Origin: Meridianimarinicoccus zhengii
GTDB taxonomy: Bacteria; Pseudomonadota; Alphaproteobacteria; Rhodobacterales; Rhodobacteraceae
Direction of reading: 5' to 3'
DNA: 64,000 nt
Assembly (NCBI RefSeq): GCF_003254465.1
Contig: NZ_QDFI01000013.1
Coordinates: 1 to 64,000, forward strand
The translations under genes were made by a program, and so were the position numbers. The notes beneath the pieces are model-generated. The model was not told where the DNA came from. It did no database searches and saw nothing but the letters and a program-made list of their open reading frames with translations. Of the stretch, positions 1-9,561 are shown one piece after another; position 1 is the stretch's first letter, and the number at the start of each line of letters is the position of its first letter.

Positions 1-47
1 GCGGCACGTCCCACGCCGCCGGCGGCGCCGTGCCCGGCCGGCCCGCC

Positions 48-1040
48 TCAGGCTGCCGCACTTGTTGCGCGCGCGGCGCACCAGTCCCGGATCGCCGCCC
101 CCGCCTGTGCCGCCTCCGCATCATGCATCAGCATGTGGCCCGCCCCCGGCAGGATCACGGGCCGCGTGCCGTAATACCCGGCGGTCAGCCATGTGTCCGT
201 GGGCGGCACCACCACGTCGCGCCCGCCCCCGATCACCAGCACGTCTTCGCGCGGGCCGGGCAACGGCGCGAAGGGGGGCCAGCCCGACGCCTGCACCAGT
301 GCGGCCAGCGATTCGTCGCGCAGGTTGGCGACCAGCGCGAGAAAGGTCCGGTCGCGAACGCCGCCGGGAAAGAACACCTGCCGCATCAGGTCCATGTCCG
401 CGGCCGCGGGTCCCTCCAGCGCGAAACGGCCCAGCATCCGCCAGACATGCGGCGCCGTCAGCGCCAGTTCGGCCGAGGCGCGCCACGTGCCATAGGGCGG
501 CACTGAAGCCAAAAGAACCGTACCCGCCGGGGCCATGCCGCGTCGCAGCAAAAGCTGCGCCACGGCACCCCCCAGCGAATGGCCGACCACCACGGCGGGG
601 CGGCCCACCTGCGCCAGCGCGCGCGCCAGCGCATCGGCGAAATCGCCCAGGTCCGGCCCGTCGACCAGCGACGCGCCCGGCAGCGCACGCACTAGCATCC
701 GCAGCGCGCCTTCGCTGTCGCCGGTCTCCATGGCATGGGCCAGCGCGCGGTCGATCACGCCGGGGTCGCGGCTGATGCTTCCGCCCCCGTCGCGGCCCGG
801 CAGGGTCATGGTCCAGACCGCGTAGCCATCTGATGTGAAACCGGAAATCCAGTCCTCCGGCCATATCCATGCGCCCGCCGACATGCCGTGCAGCAGCACG
901 ATATCCACGTCGCGCGCCGGTCCCGCCACCGCGCCATGGCGGGTCAGCGCCCAGCCCTGGTGCACCGCGATATCCCCTGTCCCGGCGGCGCCGGGCGGCA
1001 TCCGCGTGAGATGCGGTTCTTCCGCCTGTGTCTGTGTCAT
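48..1040 (-). CDS. alpha/beta-fold hydrolase
   Basis: Predicted 330-aa soluble alpha/beta hydrolase. The nucleophile elbow GHSLGG places the catalytic Ser near residue 155. An HGM oxyanion-type motif lies near residue 51, an acid in a GGGRDVVVPP segment and a His in PGAGHM near the C-terminus, so the full catalytic triad order is present. The ATG at 1040 is preferred over the longer frame (to 1082) because GAGGAG lies just upstream. Substrate is unknown: the family includes esterases, lipases and haloperoxidase-like enzymes. It stands alone, divergent from the thiamin operon, and its last codon is 47 bases from the window edge, so its downstream partner is not visible. Confidence 0.85.
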   Translation of the reverse strand: MTQTQAEEPHLTRMPPGAAGTGDIAVHQGWALTRHGAVAGPARDVDIVLLHGMSAGAWIWPEDWISGFTSDGYAVWTMTLPGRDGGGSISRDPGVIDRALAHAMETGDSEGALRMLVRALPGASLVDGPDLGDFADALARALAQVGRPAVVVGHSLGGAVAQLLLRRGMAPAGTVLLASVPPYGTWRASAELALTAPHVWRMLGRFALEGPAAADMDLMRQVFFPGGVRDRTFLALVANLRDESLAALVQASGWPPFAPLPGPREDVLVIGGGRDVVVPPTDTWLTAGYYGTRPVILPGAGHMLMHDAEAAQAGAAIRDWCAARATSAAA

Positions 1041-1181
1041 CACCGTCTCCTCACAACGCTGGCGAGCATGCCGCACCCGCAATGCGGCAACGCGGCAATC
1101 CTATCCCGAACACGGGCGCCTGTCGCGGGTCTTTGCATCCGGATCGCCGCGGGCGCGCCAGCGGACCCCGAAAATTCCCCC

Positions 1182-1210
1182 GTGACAGCCCCGGCGGGCT
1201 GTGTTTTACA
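1182..1210 (+). promoter_or_regulatory. candidate promoter of the thi operon
   Basis: GTGACA (1182-1187) and TTTACA (1205-1210) are separated by 17 bases, which would start transcription about 1217, just before the riboswitch. The match is weak. The spacer contains a perfect 7-bp inverted repeat, so an alternative reading is a short hairpin. Confidence 0.35.
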
Positions 1211-1218
1211 CGGACGTC

Positions 1219-1300
1219 AAAGACAGGGGCGCCCCCGACAAGGGGCTGAGAAGCACCCTTTGAACCTGACCCGGTTAGCACCGGCGGAGGAAGTCTTGGC
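1219..1300 (+). ncRNA. TPP riboswitch (THI element)
   Basis: The conserved core is visible: CTGAGA at 1245-1250, then ACCC, TGAACCTGA and GGTTAGCACCGGCGGAGGAAG. P1 is AAGAC (1220-1224) pairing with GTCTT (1293-1297), and P2 is CCCC/GGGG. This is the thiamin pyrophosphate aptamer class that controls thiamin genes, and it sits directly upstream of thiM. The expression platform appears translational: GGCTTCC (1329-1335) can pair with GGAGGCC (1347-1353) and bury the thiM Shine-Dalgarno. Confidence 0.93.
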
Positions 1301-1356
1301 AGACCGGCCCCGCAGGCCGTGCCCGCCCGGCTTCCCCGACACCGACGGAGGCCAAG

Positions 1357-2151
1357 ATGACCCTGACGACCACGCCCGATGCCGCCCTGACGCAGATGCG
1401 CGCCGCCCCGCCGCTGGTGCATTGCATCACCAATTACGTCGCCATGAACATCGCCGCGAACGTGCTGCTGGCCGCCGGGGCCTCCCCCGCGATGCTCCAC
1501 ACGCCCGAAGAGGCCGAGGATTTCGCCGCAATCGCAGGCGCGCTCACGATCAATTTCGGCACGCTCTCGCCCAACTGGGTCGCCGGAATGCACAAGGCCA
1601 TCGACGGCGCCACCGGCGCGGGCAAGCCATGGGTGTTCGACCCGGTCGCCCATTACGCCTCCCCCTGGCGGGGCGGCATCGCGCGCGATCTGCTGGCCCG
1701 CACCCCCACGATCCTGCGCGGCAACGCGTCGGAAATCATGGCGCTGGCGGGCATCGACACCGCCAGCCGCGGCCCCGACGCCGCCGACAGCGTGGCCGCG
1801 GCCGAAGACGCCGCGCGCAGCCTTGCCGGGACCCAAGCCACCATCGTCGCCGTCACCGGCGAGGTCGATTTCGTCACCGACGGCACGCGCGCCGTGCGTG
1901 TCGAAGGCGGCGATCCGATGATGTCCCGCATCACCGCCATGGGCTGTTCGCTCACGGCCCTGACCGGCGCCTATGCCGCGACCGTCCCGGACCCGTTCGA
2001 CGCCACCGTCGCGGCCCTTGCGCATTTCGCCGCCGCGGGCAACGCCGCCGCGGGTGCGCCCGGCCCGGCGTCGTTCCAGGCGCTCTTCGTCGATGCGCTC
2101 TACACCGCGACGCCCGACACGCTCGCCGCCATCCCCGTCACCGCGGCCTGA
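1357..2151 (+). CDS. thiM: hydroxyethylthiazole kinase
   Basis: Phosphorylates 4-methyl-5-(2-hydroxyethyl)thiazole with ATP, the thiazole salvage step. The 264-aa length is normal for ThiM. The N-terminal VHCITNYVAMNIAAN segment is the family hallmark, and MGCSLTAL near residues 195-202 carries the conserved Cys (C197) of the ribokinase-like anion hole. The start follows GGAGG with a short spacer and lies immediately after the TPP riboswitch. First gene of the salvage operon: thiE begins 3 bases after its stop. Cytoplasmic. Confidence 0.95.
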   Translation: MTLTTTPDAALTQMRAAPPLVHCITNYVAMNIAANVLLAAGASPAMLHTPEEAEDFAAIAGALTINFGTLSPNWVAGMHKAIDGATGAGKPWVFDPVAHYASPWRGGIARDLLARTPTILRGNASEIMALAGIDTASRGPDAADSVAAAEDAARSLAGTQATIVAVTGEVDFVTDGTRAVRVEGGDPMMSRITAMGCSLTALTGAYAATVPDPFDATVAALAHFAAAGNAAAGAPGPASFQALFVDALYTATPDTLAAIPVTAA

Positions 2152-2154
2152 GCG

Positions 2155-2784
2155 ATGCGCAGCCTGCCTGACCTGTCGCTCTACCTCGTCCTAGACCCGG
2201 CGCTTTGCGACCGGCACGGGCACGGCATGGTGGACACCGCCCGCGCCGCGGTGGCGGGCGGCGTCACCGCCGTGCAACTGCGCCACAAGACCGCCACGAC
2301 GCCCGAGCGGATCGCCCTGGGCCGCGCGCTCATGACCGCCCTCCACGGCACGGGGGCCGCGCTCATCGTCAACGACGATGCCGACGCCGCCATCGCCATC
2401 GGCGCGCATGGCCTGCATGTCGGGCAGGACGACACGGACCCCGCGCGCGCCCGCGCCGCCATCGGACCCGCCATGATCCTCGGCCTCTCGGTCGAAACGC
2501 CCGAGGCCGCCGCCGCCATCGACCCGCGCGTCGTGGACTACGCCGGCGCAGGCCCGGTCTTCGCCACGCAGACCAAGCCCGACCACCGCCCGGCCACCGG
2601 CTGGAACGGGCTCATGCGCATCATCGCGGCCTGCCCCGTCCCCGCCGTCGCCATCGGCGGGCTGAACGCCACCCATGTCGCGCCCGCCCGCGCCGCCGGG
2701 GCCTGCGGTCTGGCGGTCGTGTCGGCCATCTGCGGCCAGCCCGACCCCGAAGCCGCCGCCCGCACATTCACGGAGCAGCCATGA
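2155..2784 (+). CDS. thiE: thiamine-phosphate synthase
   Basis: Joins HMP pyrophosphate (from ThiD) and thiazole phosphate (from ThiM) to thiamin monophosphate. The 209-aa TIM-barrel protein shows the early VQLRHK strand, the IVNDDAD segment, HVGQDD, and the GPVFATQTKP phosphate/pyrophosphate-binding motif, followed by AIGGL. The start is 3 bases after the thiM stop, with coupled translation likely. The stop overlaps the thiD start as ATGA (2781-2784). Confidence 0.95.
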   Translation: MRSLPDLSLYLVLDPALCDRHGHGMVDTARAAVAGGVTAVQLRHKTATTPERIALGRALMTALHGTGAALIVNDDADAAIAIGAHGLHVGQDDTDPARARAAIGPAMILGLSVETPEAAAAIDPRVVDYAGAGPVFATQTKPDHRPATGWNGLMRIIAACPVPAVAIGGLNATHVAPARAAGACGLAVVSAICGQPDPEAAARTFTEQP

Positions 2785-3593
2785 CAACCATCCGCAACGT
2801 CCTGTCGATCGCAGGCTCCGACCCGTCGGGCGGCGCGGGTATCCAGGCCGACCTGAAAACCTTCGCCGCGCGCGGCACCTATGGCATGGCCGCGCTCACG
2901 GCGCTGACCGCCCAGAACACCCAAGGCGTCACCGGTATCCACACCGTGCCACCCGAATTCGTCGCCGACCAGATCGCCGCCATCTTCGACGACATCACGG
3001 TCCACGCGGTCAAGATCGGCATGATCGCCAACGCGGACATCGCCCGCGCCGTGGCCAGCGCCCTGCGCCCGCACCGCGGCATCCCCGTCGTGCTCGACCC
3101 GGTGATGGTCGCCAAGGGCGGCGCGCGCCTGCTGCCCGACGACGCGGTGGCCGCACTCCGCGACGATCTCTTGCCCCTGGCCACGCACCTGACGCCCAAC
3201 ATCCCCGAAGCCGCCGTCCTGCTGGACGCGCCCGAAGCGACGGACCGCGACATGATGCAGCTTCAGGCCGCCGCCCTCGCCGCGCTCGGCCCGCCCGCCG
3301 TCTTGCTGAAAGGCGGGCATCTCGCGGGCGACGACAGCCCCGACGTGCTGGTGATCGAAGACGCCGCCCACTGGTTCACCGCCCCGCGCACCGACACCGC
3401 GAACACCCACGGCACGGGCTGCACGCTCTCCGCAGCACTCGCCGCGGAACTCGCCAAGGGCCTGCACGACACCGACGCCGTCGCCGCCGCGAAGACCTAT
3501 GTCGCGGGCGCCGTGGCCCAGGCCCACCGGCTGTCGGTCGGCCATGGCCACGGCCCCACCCACCATTTCCACGCGCTCTGGAGCCAGCAATGA
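2781..3593 (+). CDS. thiD: hydroxymethylpyrimidine / HMP-phosphate kinase
   Basis: Phosphorylates HMP and then HMP-P to HMP-PP. The 270-aa ribokinase-fold protein starts with SIAGSDPSGGAGIQADLK, the substrate-binding signature, and has the HGTGCTLSAA anion-hole motif near the C-terminus. The start at 2781 is set by the 4-bp overlap with thiE and the exact family N-terminus. The C-terminal tail is His-rich (GHGHGPTHHFHAL), which is common in ThiD. The stop overlaps the next gene by 4 bp. Confidence 0.96.
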   Translation: MTTIRNVLSIAGSDPSGGAGIQADLKTFAARGTYGMAALTALTAQNTQGVTGIHTVPPEFVADQIAAIFDDITVHAVKIGMIANADIARAVASALRPHRGIPVVLDPVMVAKGGARLLPDDAVAALRDDLLPLATHLTPNIPEAAVLLDAPEATDRDMMQLQAAALAALGPPAVLLKGGHLAGDDSPDVLVIEDAAHWFTAPRTDTANTHGTGCTLSAALAAELAKGLHDTDAVAAAKTYVAGAVAQAHRLSVGHGHGPTHHFHALWSQQ

Positions 3594-4531
3594 CACGGAT
3601 GACACATTTCGCCCTCGCCGCCGCCCTGTTCGCCACGCCCGCCGCGGCACAGGACCGGATGACCCTGATCCTCGACTGGTTCATCAACCCCGACCACGCG
3701 CCGATCATCGTGGCCGAGGAACGCGGTTACTTCGCCGACGCGGGGCTTGAGGTAGACATCGTCCCCCCCGCCGATCCCGCCGACCCGCCCAAGATGGTCG
3801 CCGCGGGACGCGCCGATCTTGCCGTCTCCTACCAGCCGCAGCTTCACCTTCAGGTGGCCGAGGGGATGCCGCTCGTGCGCGTCGGCACGCTGGTCGCCAC
3901 GCCGCTCAACTGCCTTCTGGTGCTCGAAGACGGACCCATCGAGACGCTCGCGGATCTCAAGGGCAAGCGCGTCGGCTTCTCCGTCGCGGGGGTTGAGGAA
4001 GCCCTCCTCGAAGCGCTTCTCGCGCAGGCGGACCTGACCATGGACGACATCACGCTCGTCAACGTCAACTGGTCGCTCTCGCCCGCGCTGATGGCGGGCA
4101 ACGTGGATGCCGTCCTTGGCGCCTATCGCAATTTCGAGCTGAACCAGATGGATATCGAAGGCGTGCCCGGCAGATGCTTCTATCTCGAAGAACACGGGAT
4201 CCCCGCCTATGACGAACTGATCTACGTCGCCAATCCCGACACCATGGACGCGGACATGATCCGCCGCTTCCTCAAGGCCACGGAACTCGCCACCCATTAC
4301 ATCGTGAACAACCCCGACGCGGCGTGGGAAATCTTCTCGGGCACCGCCCGCGAATTGCAGGACGAACTGAACACCCGCGCCTGGGCCGACACGTGGCCGC
4401 GCCTCGCGCTGTCGCCCGCGGGTCTCGATGCCGGGCGCTATGCCGCGTTCGAACAATTCCTGTTCGACGGGGGCCTGATCGACGACATGCGCCCCGTCAG
4501 CGCCATGGCCGTCGATCTCGGCGCGCAATGA
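3590..4531 (+). CDS. thiY: ThiY-like ABC transporter substrate-binding protein
   Basis: Periplasmic binding protein of 313 aa. It has a short Sec signal peptide (MTRMTHFALAAALFATPAAAQ) and then the NMT1/THI5-like domain beginning DWFINPDHAPI. Its homologs bind thiamin precursors such as N-formyl-4-amino-5-aminomethyl-2-methylpyrimidine, which fits the adjacent tenA, but substrate cannot be read directly from the sequence. It works with ThiZ (ATPase) and ThiX (permease) encoded downstream. The start overlaps thiD (ATGA) and the stop overlaps tenA (ATGA). Confidence 0.92.
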   Translation: MTRMTHFALAAALFATPAAAQDRMTLILDWFINPDHAPIIVAEERGYFADAGLEVDIVPPADPADPPKMVAAGRADLAVSYQPQLHLQVAEGMPLVRVGTLVATPLNCLLVLEDGPIETLADLKGKRVGFSVAGVEEALLEALLAQADLTMDDITLVNVNWSLSPALMAGNVDAVLGAYRNFELNQMDIEGVPGRCFYLEEHGIPAYDELIYVANPDTMDADMIRRFLKATELATHYIVNNPDAAWEIFSGTARELQDELNTRAWADTWPRLALSPAGLDAGRYAAFEQFLFDGGLIDDMRPVSAMAVDLGAQ

Positions 4532-5196
4532 CTTACGGGACCACCTTCCCCCTCTGGCGCGCGTCCTGCGCGCCGGACTGGGAGGATTACACCCGCCACC
4601 CGTTCGTGGCGGGCATGGCCCACGGCACCCTGCCGCGCGATGCGTTCCTGTTCTACATGCGGCAGGATTACCTGTTCCTGATCCATTTCGCGCGGGCATG
4701 GGCGCTGGCCGTGACCAAGGCCGGCAGCATCGCCGACATGCGCGCCTGCGCCGCCACGGTTCACGCCCTGATCGACGACGAGATGCGCCTGCATGTCTCC
4801 ACCTGCGCGGCGCTGGGTCTGTCCGAGTCCGATCTGGAAGCGACCCGCGAACACCCCGCCACCCTCGCCTATACCCGCTACGTGCTCGACGCCGGGCACG
4901 CGGGCGACATGGCCGACCTTCTGGCGGCCCTCGCCCCCTGCGTGCTCGGCTATGGCGAAATCGGCGCGCGGCTGGCGGGCACGGGCGGGCCTTACGCCGA
5001 CTGGATCGCCACCTATGCCGGCGACGACTACCAGCAGACCTGCGCCGATGTGAGCGCGCTGATCGACCGGGTCATCGCTGCGCGGCTGGGGGCCGACCCG
5101 GCGGCATCGCCGCGCTGGCCCGCGCTCTGCGACCGTTTCGCCGTGGCGACCCGGCTCGAACGGGACTTCTGGCAGATGGGCTGGGACGCTGCGTGA
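4528..5196 (+). CDS. tenA: aminopyrimidine aminohydrolase / thiaminase II
   Basis: Hydrolyses degraded thiamin pyrimidines such as aminomethyl-HMP to HMP, feeding ThiD. The 222-aa all-helical protein has the family-typical FYMRQDYLFL segment, DDEMRLH, and the catalytic Cys at residue 138 in APCVLGYGEIG, with a Glu-rich C-terminal RDFWQMGW end. Both junctions overlap (ATGA with thiY, TGATG with thiZ). Four 11-bp repeats begin shortly after its stop. Confidence 0.94.
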   Translation: MTYGTTFPLWRASCAPDWEDYTRHPFVAGMAHGTLPRDAFLFYMRQDYLFLIHFARAWALAVTKAGSIADMRACAATVHALIDDEMRLHVSTCAALGLSESDLEATREHPATLAYTRYVLDAGHAGDMADLLAALAPCVLGYGEIGARLAGTGGPYADWIATYAGDDYQQTCADVSALIDRVIAARLGADPAASPRWPALCDRFAVATRLERDFWQMGWDAA

Positions 5197-5975
5197 TGGC
5201 CGGGAACGTCGGCTCAGATTCATATGAAAGTCATATGGGAGTCATACGCGATTCATACGACGCGCCGGGGCTGCGGCTGGCAGGGTCGGTGCGCTTCGGC
5301 GGCGTGCCGCTTCTGGCCGACGTGACCCTCGATCTCGCCCCCGGCGGCTGGACCTGCCTGCTCGGCCCCAGCGGGTCCGGCAAGTCCACACTGCTGCGCC
5401 TGATCGCCGGCCTGGACACCGGCGCTGATTTCGACGGCACGATTATCCCGAGCGATGACAAGGACTTGTCGGGCCGCGTCGCCTACATGGCGCAGGACGA
5501 TCTGCTGATGCCGTGGCTGGATCTGCGCGGCAACGTGGCGCTTGGCGCCCGCCTGCGCGGCGATCCGGTGGACTGGCCGCGGCTCGATGCACTGGTGGAC
5601 CGGCTGGGCTTGTCGGACCATGCTGCCAAGCGCCCGGCCAAGCTGTCGGGCGGGCAGCGCCAGCGGGTCGCGCTTGCCAGAACCTTGATGGAAAACAAGG
5701 ACTTCGTGCTCCTTGATGAACCATTCTCCGCGCTCGATGCCCGCACCCGCGCCGACATGCAGGACCTCGCCGCCCGGCATCTGGCGGGCCGCACCGTTCT
5801 CCTGGTGACCCACGACCCGATGGAGGCCGCGCGTCTGGGCCACAAGATTTACCTGATGGAAAACAACGCCCTGTCAGAGATACCTCCAGCTCCCGGCGCG
5901 ACCGTCCCCCGCCCCGGCGATGATGCCGCGATGCTGTCCCATGGTGCGGCACTGCTCGAGCGGCTGCGCACATGA
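5196..5975 (+). CDS. thiZ: ABC transporter ATP-binding protein, ThiZ type
   Basis: ATPase of the thiamin-precursor importer, 259 aa. Walker A GPSGSGKS is at residues 57-64. A Q-loop (YMAQDDLLMPW), the signature LSGGQRQR, Walker B FVLLDEP and the switch His in LLVTHDP are all intact. The chosen start overlaps the tenA stop as TGATG. A second in-frame ATG at 5235 is possible and would drop 13 residues encoded by an unusual 11-bp tandem repeat. It belongs to the nitrate/taurine-type (SsuB/TauB-like) group. The stop overlaps thiX by 4 bp. Confidence 0.92.
   Translation: MAGNVGSDSYESHMGVIRDSYDAPGLRLAGSVRFGGVPLLADVTLDLAPGGWTCLLGPSGSGKSTLLRLIAGLDTGADFDGTIIPSDDKDLSGRVAYMAQDDLLMPWLDLRGNVALGARLRGDPVDWPRLDALVDRLGLSDHAAKRPAKLSGGQRQRVALARTLMENKDFVLLDEPFSALDARTRADMQDLAARHLAGRTVLLVTHDPMEAARLGHKIYLMENNALSEIPPAPGATVPRPGDDAAMLSHGAALLERLRT
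5220..5259 (+). repeat. four tandem 11-bp TCATAY-G repeats
   Basis: TCATATG, TCATATG, TCATACG and TCATACG begin at 5220, 5231, 5242 and 5253, exactly 11 bases apart. Because 11 is not a multiple of 3, the repeat is in the DNA and not in the protein. It spans the first codons of thiZ. The A/T-rich units stand out from their GC-rich surroundings. Confidence 0.8.
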
Positions 5976-6709
5976 TCCGCACCCTCACCCCCCTCGCCAT
6001 CGCCGCCACCGTCCTGCTCGCATGGCAGGCGCTGGTGACGCTGGCAGCCCTGCCGCCCTTCATCCTTCCGGGGCCATGGCGCGTGGCCAAGGCCTTGGCG
6101 GAAAACGCGGATCTCATCGCGTGGCACGCGGGCGTCACGCTGACCGAGGTGATCCTCGGCCTCATCCTCGGCTCGCTCCTCGGGGCCGGGACCGCCCTGC
6201 AACTGGCGATTTCCCCCGTCGCCCGCCGCCTTTTGCGCCCGGTTCTGGTGCTGACACAAGCGCTGCCGGTCTTCGCCCTCGCCCCGATCCTGACGCTCTG
6301 GCTCGGCTACGGGCTGGAATCGAAGATCCTGATGGCCGTGCTCATCATCTATTTCCCTGTTACATCAGCCTTTTTCGACGGGCTGATGCACACGCCGCGC
6401 GGCTGGCTCGACCTTGCGCAGACGATGCAGGCCCGGCCCCGCCACGTCCTGTGGCGCATCCGCGTCCCCGCAGCCCTGCCCTCGCTGGCGTCGGGCCTGC
6501 GGCTTGCAGCTGTCTATGCCCCTATCGGCGCGATCATCGGCGAGTGGGTCGGCGCAAGCCAGGGGCTCGGCTATCTCATGCTGCTGGCCAACGGGCGCGC
6601 GAAGATCGACCTGATGTTCGCCGCCCTCGCCGTGCTCGCGGTGATGACGCTTCTGCTGCACAAGGCTGTCGGGATCGCCTGCGACCGGCTGGTGGCGCGG
6701 CTGAACTGA
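5972..6709 (+). CDS. thiX: ABC transporter permease, ThiX type
   Basis: Inner-membrane permease of 245 aa with about six hydrophobic segments. The EAA-loop region is ARPRHVLWRIRVPAALPSLASG, shaped as in BPD_transp_1 permeases, followed by the conserved GEWVGASQGLGYLM segment. With ThiY and ThiZ it makes the importer for thiamin pyrimidine precursors. Last gene of the operon, overlapping thiZ by 4 bp. No rho-independent terminator on this strand is apparent downstream. Confidence 0.92.
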   Translation: MIRTLTPLAIAATVLLAWQALVTLAALPPFILPGPWRVAKALAENADLIAWHAGVTLTEVILGLILGSLLGAGTALQLAISPVARRLLRPVLVLTQALPVFALAPILTLWLGYGLESKILMAVLIIYFPVTSAFFDGLMHTPRGWLDLAQTMQARPRHVLWRIRVPAALPSLASGLRLAAVYAPIGAIIGEWVGASQGLGYLMLLANGRAKIDLMFAALAVLAVMTLLLHKAVGIACDRLVARLN

Positions 6710-6744
6710 CCGCGGGCGCGGCCCCCAACACCTTGCCCTTTCAC

Positions 6745-6777
6745 GAAAAACCCCCGCCTCCGGGACGGAGACGGGGG
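6745..6777 (-). terminator. rho-independent terminator of the atp operon
   Basis: Read leftward, CCCCCGTCTCC, a 4-base loop and CGGAGGCGGGGG form a strong stem followed by TTTTT. It lies 38 bases past the atpC stop. On the + strand the stem is not followed by T residues, so it is assigned to atp and not to thiX. Confidence 0.85.
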
Positions 6778-6814
6778 ATGACGTTTCGCGGGCGAAACAC
6801 GCCCGACAGACGGA

Positions 6815-7210
6815 TTACTGCATCCGCTCCAGAAGATGCACAAGATCGGACACCATCTTGTCGGCCCCCGCCTTGTCGTGATCCACCGCGTCGCTTGCCG
6901 CCTTCCGCGCGTCTTCAAGATGCGCCTCGATCGCCGCGCGGTTATCCGCGTGGCGCTCATAGGCCCGTTCCGCCAGAACGGTCGTGCCCTCGGGCGTGAT
7001 TTCCGCGAACCCGCCCGTGACGGCGAATTCGGTCACGCCATCGGGCGCGGTCACGGTCAGGATACCCGGACGCAGGATCGTGATGACCGGCGCGTGGTTG
7101 GCCATCGCGGTCATGTCGCCCTCGGCGGCCGGGATCTGCACCGCCGTCGCCGGGCCGGAGGCAAGGCTCCGTTCCGGCGACACGAGGTCGAATTGCATGG
7201 TATCGGCCAT
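6815..7210 (-). CDS. atpC: F1F0 ATP synthase epsilon subunit
   Basis: Central-stalk epsilon subunit, 131 aa. The N-terminal beta-sandwich is recognisable ([33 protein letters not shown]), followed by the short helical C-terminal domain ending LLERMQ. It couples rotation to catalysis and inhibits hydrolysis. Last gene of atpHAGDC, 12 bases after atpD and 38 before the terminator. Confidence 0.96.
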   Translation of the reverse strand: MADTMQFDLVSPERSLASGPATAVQIPAAEGDMTAMANHAPVITILRPGILTVTAPDGVTEFAVTGGFAEITPEGTTVLAERAYERHADNRAAIEAHLEDARKAASDAVDHDKAGADKMVSDLVHLLERMQ

Positions 7211-7222
7211 CGGTGGGTCCCC

Positions 7223-8665
<1,443 letters not shown>

Positions 8666-9538
8666 TTAGAGCGCCTCGGCGCCCGAGATGATTTCGATAA
8701 GCTCGTTGGTGATGACGGCCTGGCGCGAGCGGTTGTACTCGATGGTCAGGTCCTCGATCATTTCACCGGCGTTGCGGGTCGCGTTGTCCATGGCGGACAT
8801 CCGCGCGCCCTGTTCCGACGCGGCGTTTTCGAGCAATGCGGCGAAGATCTGCACCGCGACACCGCGCGGCAACAGGTCGGCCAGGATGCCTTCTTCGCTG
8901 GGTTCGTAGTCGTAGAGCGAGCTGGCCGCGGGCGCATCACCGTCGAACTTCGCCGGGATGACCTGCTGCGCCGTCGGCACCTGGCTGATCACCGTCTCGA
9001 AGCGCGAGAAGAAGATCGTGCAGATGTCGAACTCCTCCGCGTCGAAACGCGTCAGCAGATCCTTGGCGATGGCCTGCGCGTTCTCGTAGCCGACGCGCTT
9101 GACCTCGGTCAGGTCCACATGGCCGACCAGATAGTCGCCGTAATCCCGCTTGAGCTGTTCGCGGCCCTTCTTGCCGACCGTGACGATCTTCACGGTCTTT
9201 CCCTCGCCCAGAAGCTTTTCGGCCCGCTGCTTGGCCAGCTTCACGATGGACGAATTGAAGCCGCCGCACAGGCCGCGTTCCGCCGTCATCACGACCAGCA
9301 TGTGGGTCTTGTCGGACCCGGTGCCGCGCAGCAGCTTGGGGGCCGTCGGGCTGTCGCCCACGGACGCCGCAAGCCCCGACATCACGTCGTTGAACTTCTC
9401 GGTATAGGGGCGCGCCATCTCGGCCGCCTCCTGGGCGCGGCGGAGCTTTGCCGCCGCGACCATCTGCATCGCCTTCGTGATCTTCCGCGTGCTCTTGACG
9501 CTGGAGATCCGGTTCTTGAGATCCTTGAGATTTGCCAT
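8666..9538 (-). CDS. atpG: F1F0 ATP synthase gamma subunit
   Basis: Rotor shaft of F1, 290 aa. It begins with the typical [31 protein letters not shown]-type coiled coil and ends with the conserved C-terminal helix ([26 protein letters not shown]). It sits between atpA and atpD in the standard order. Confidence 0.97.
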   Translation of the reverse strand: MANLKDLKNRISSVKSTRKITKAMQMVAAAKLRRAQEAAEMARPYTEKFNDVMSGLAASVGDSPTAPKLLRGTGSDKTHMLVVMTAERGLCGGFNSSIVKLAKQRAEKLLGEGKTVKIVTVGKKGREQLKRDYGDYLVGHVDLTEVKRVGYENAQAIAKDLLTRFDAEEFDICTIFFSRFETVISQVPTAQQVIPAKFDGDAPAASSLYDYEPSEEGILADLLPRGVAVQIFAALLENAASEQGARMSAMDNATRNAGEMIEDLTIEYNRSRQAVITNELIEIISGAEAL

Positions 9539-9561
9539 TGGCCTGTTCCCTTTCGCCCCGC

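Noticed and set aside
1041-1082. Longer N-terminus of the alpha/beta hydrolase
   Set aside because: GAGGAG stands just before the ATG at 1040, and the extra 14 residues have no hydrolase-like content.
2205-3500. Long Arg-rich open frames overlapping the thi genes on both strands
   Set aside because: High GC gives long shadow frames. Their products are low-complexity and the thi proteins on the real frame are unambiguous.
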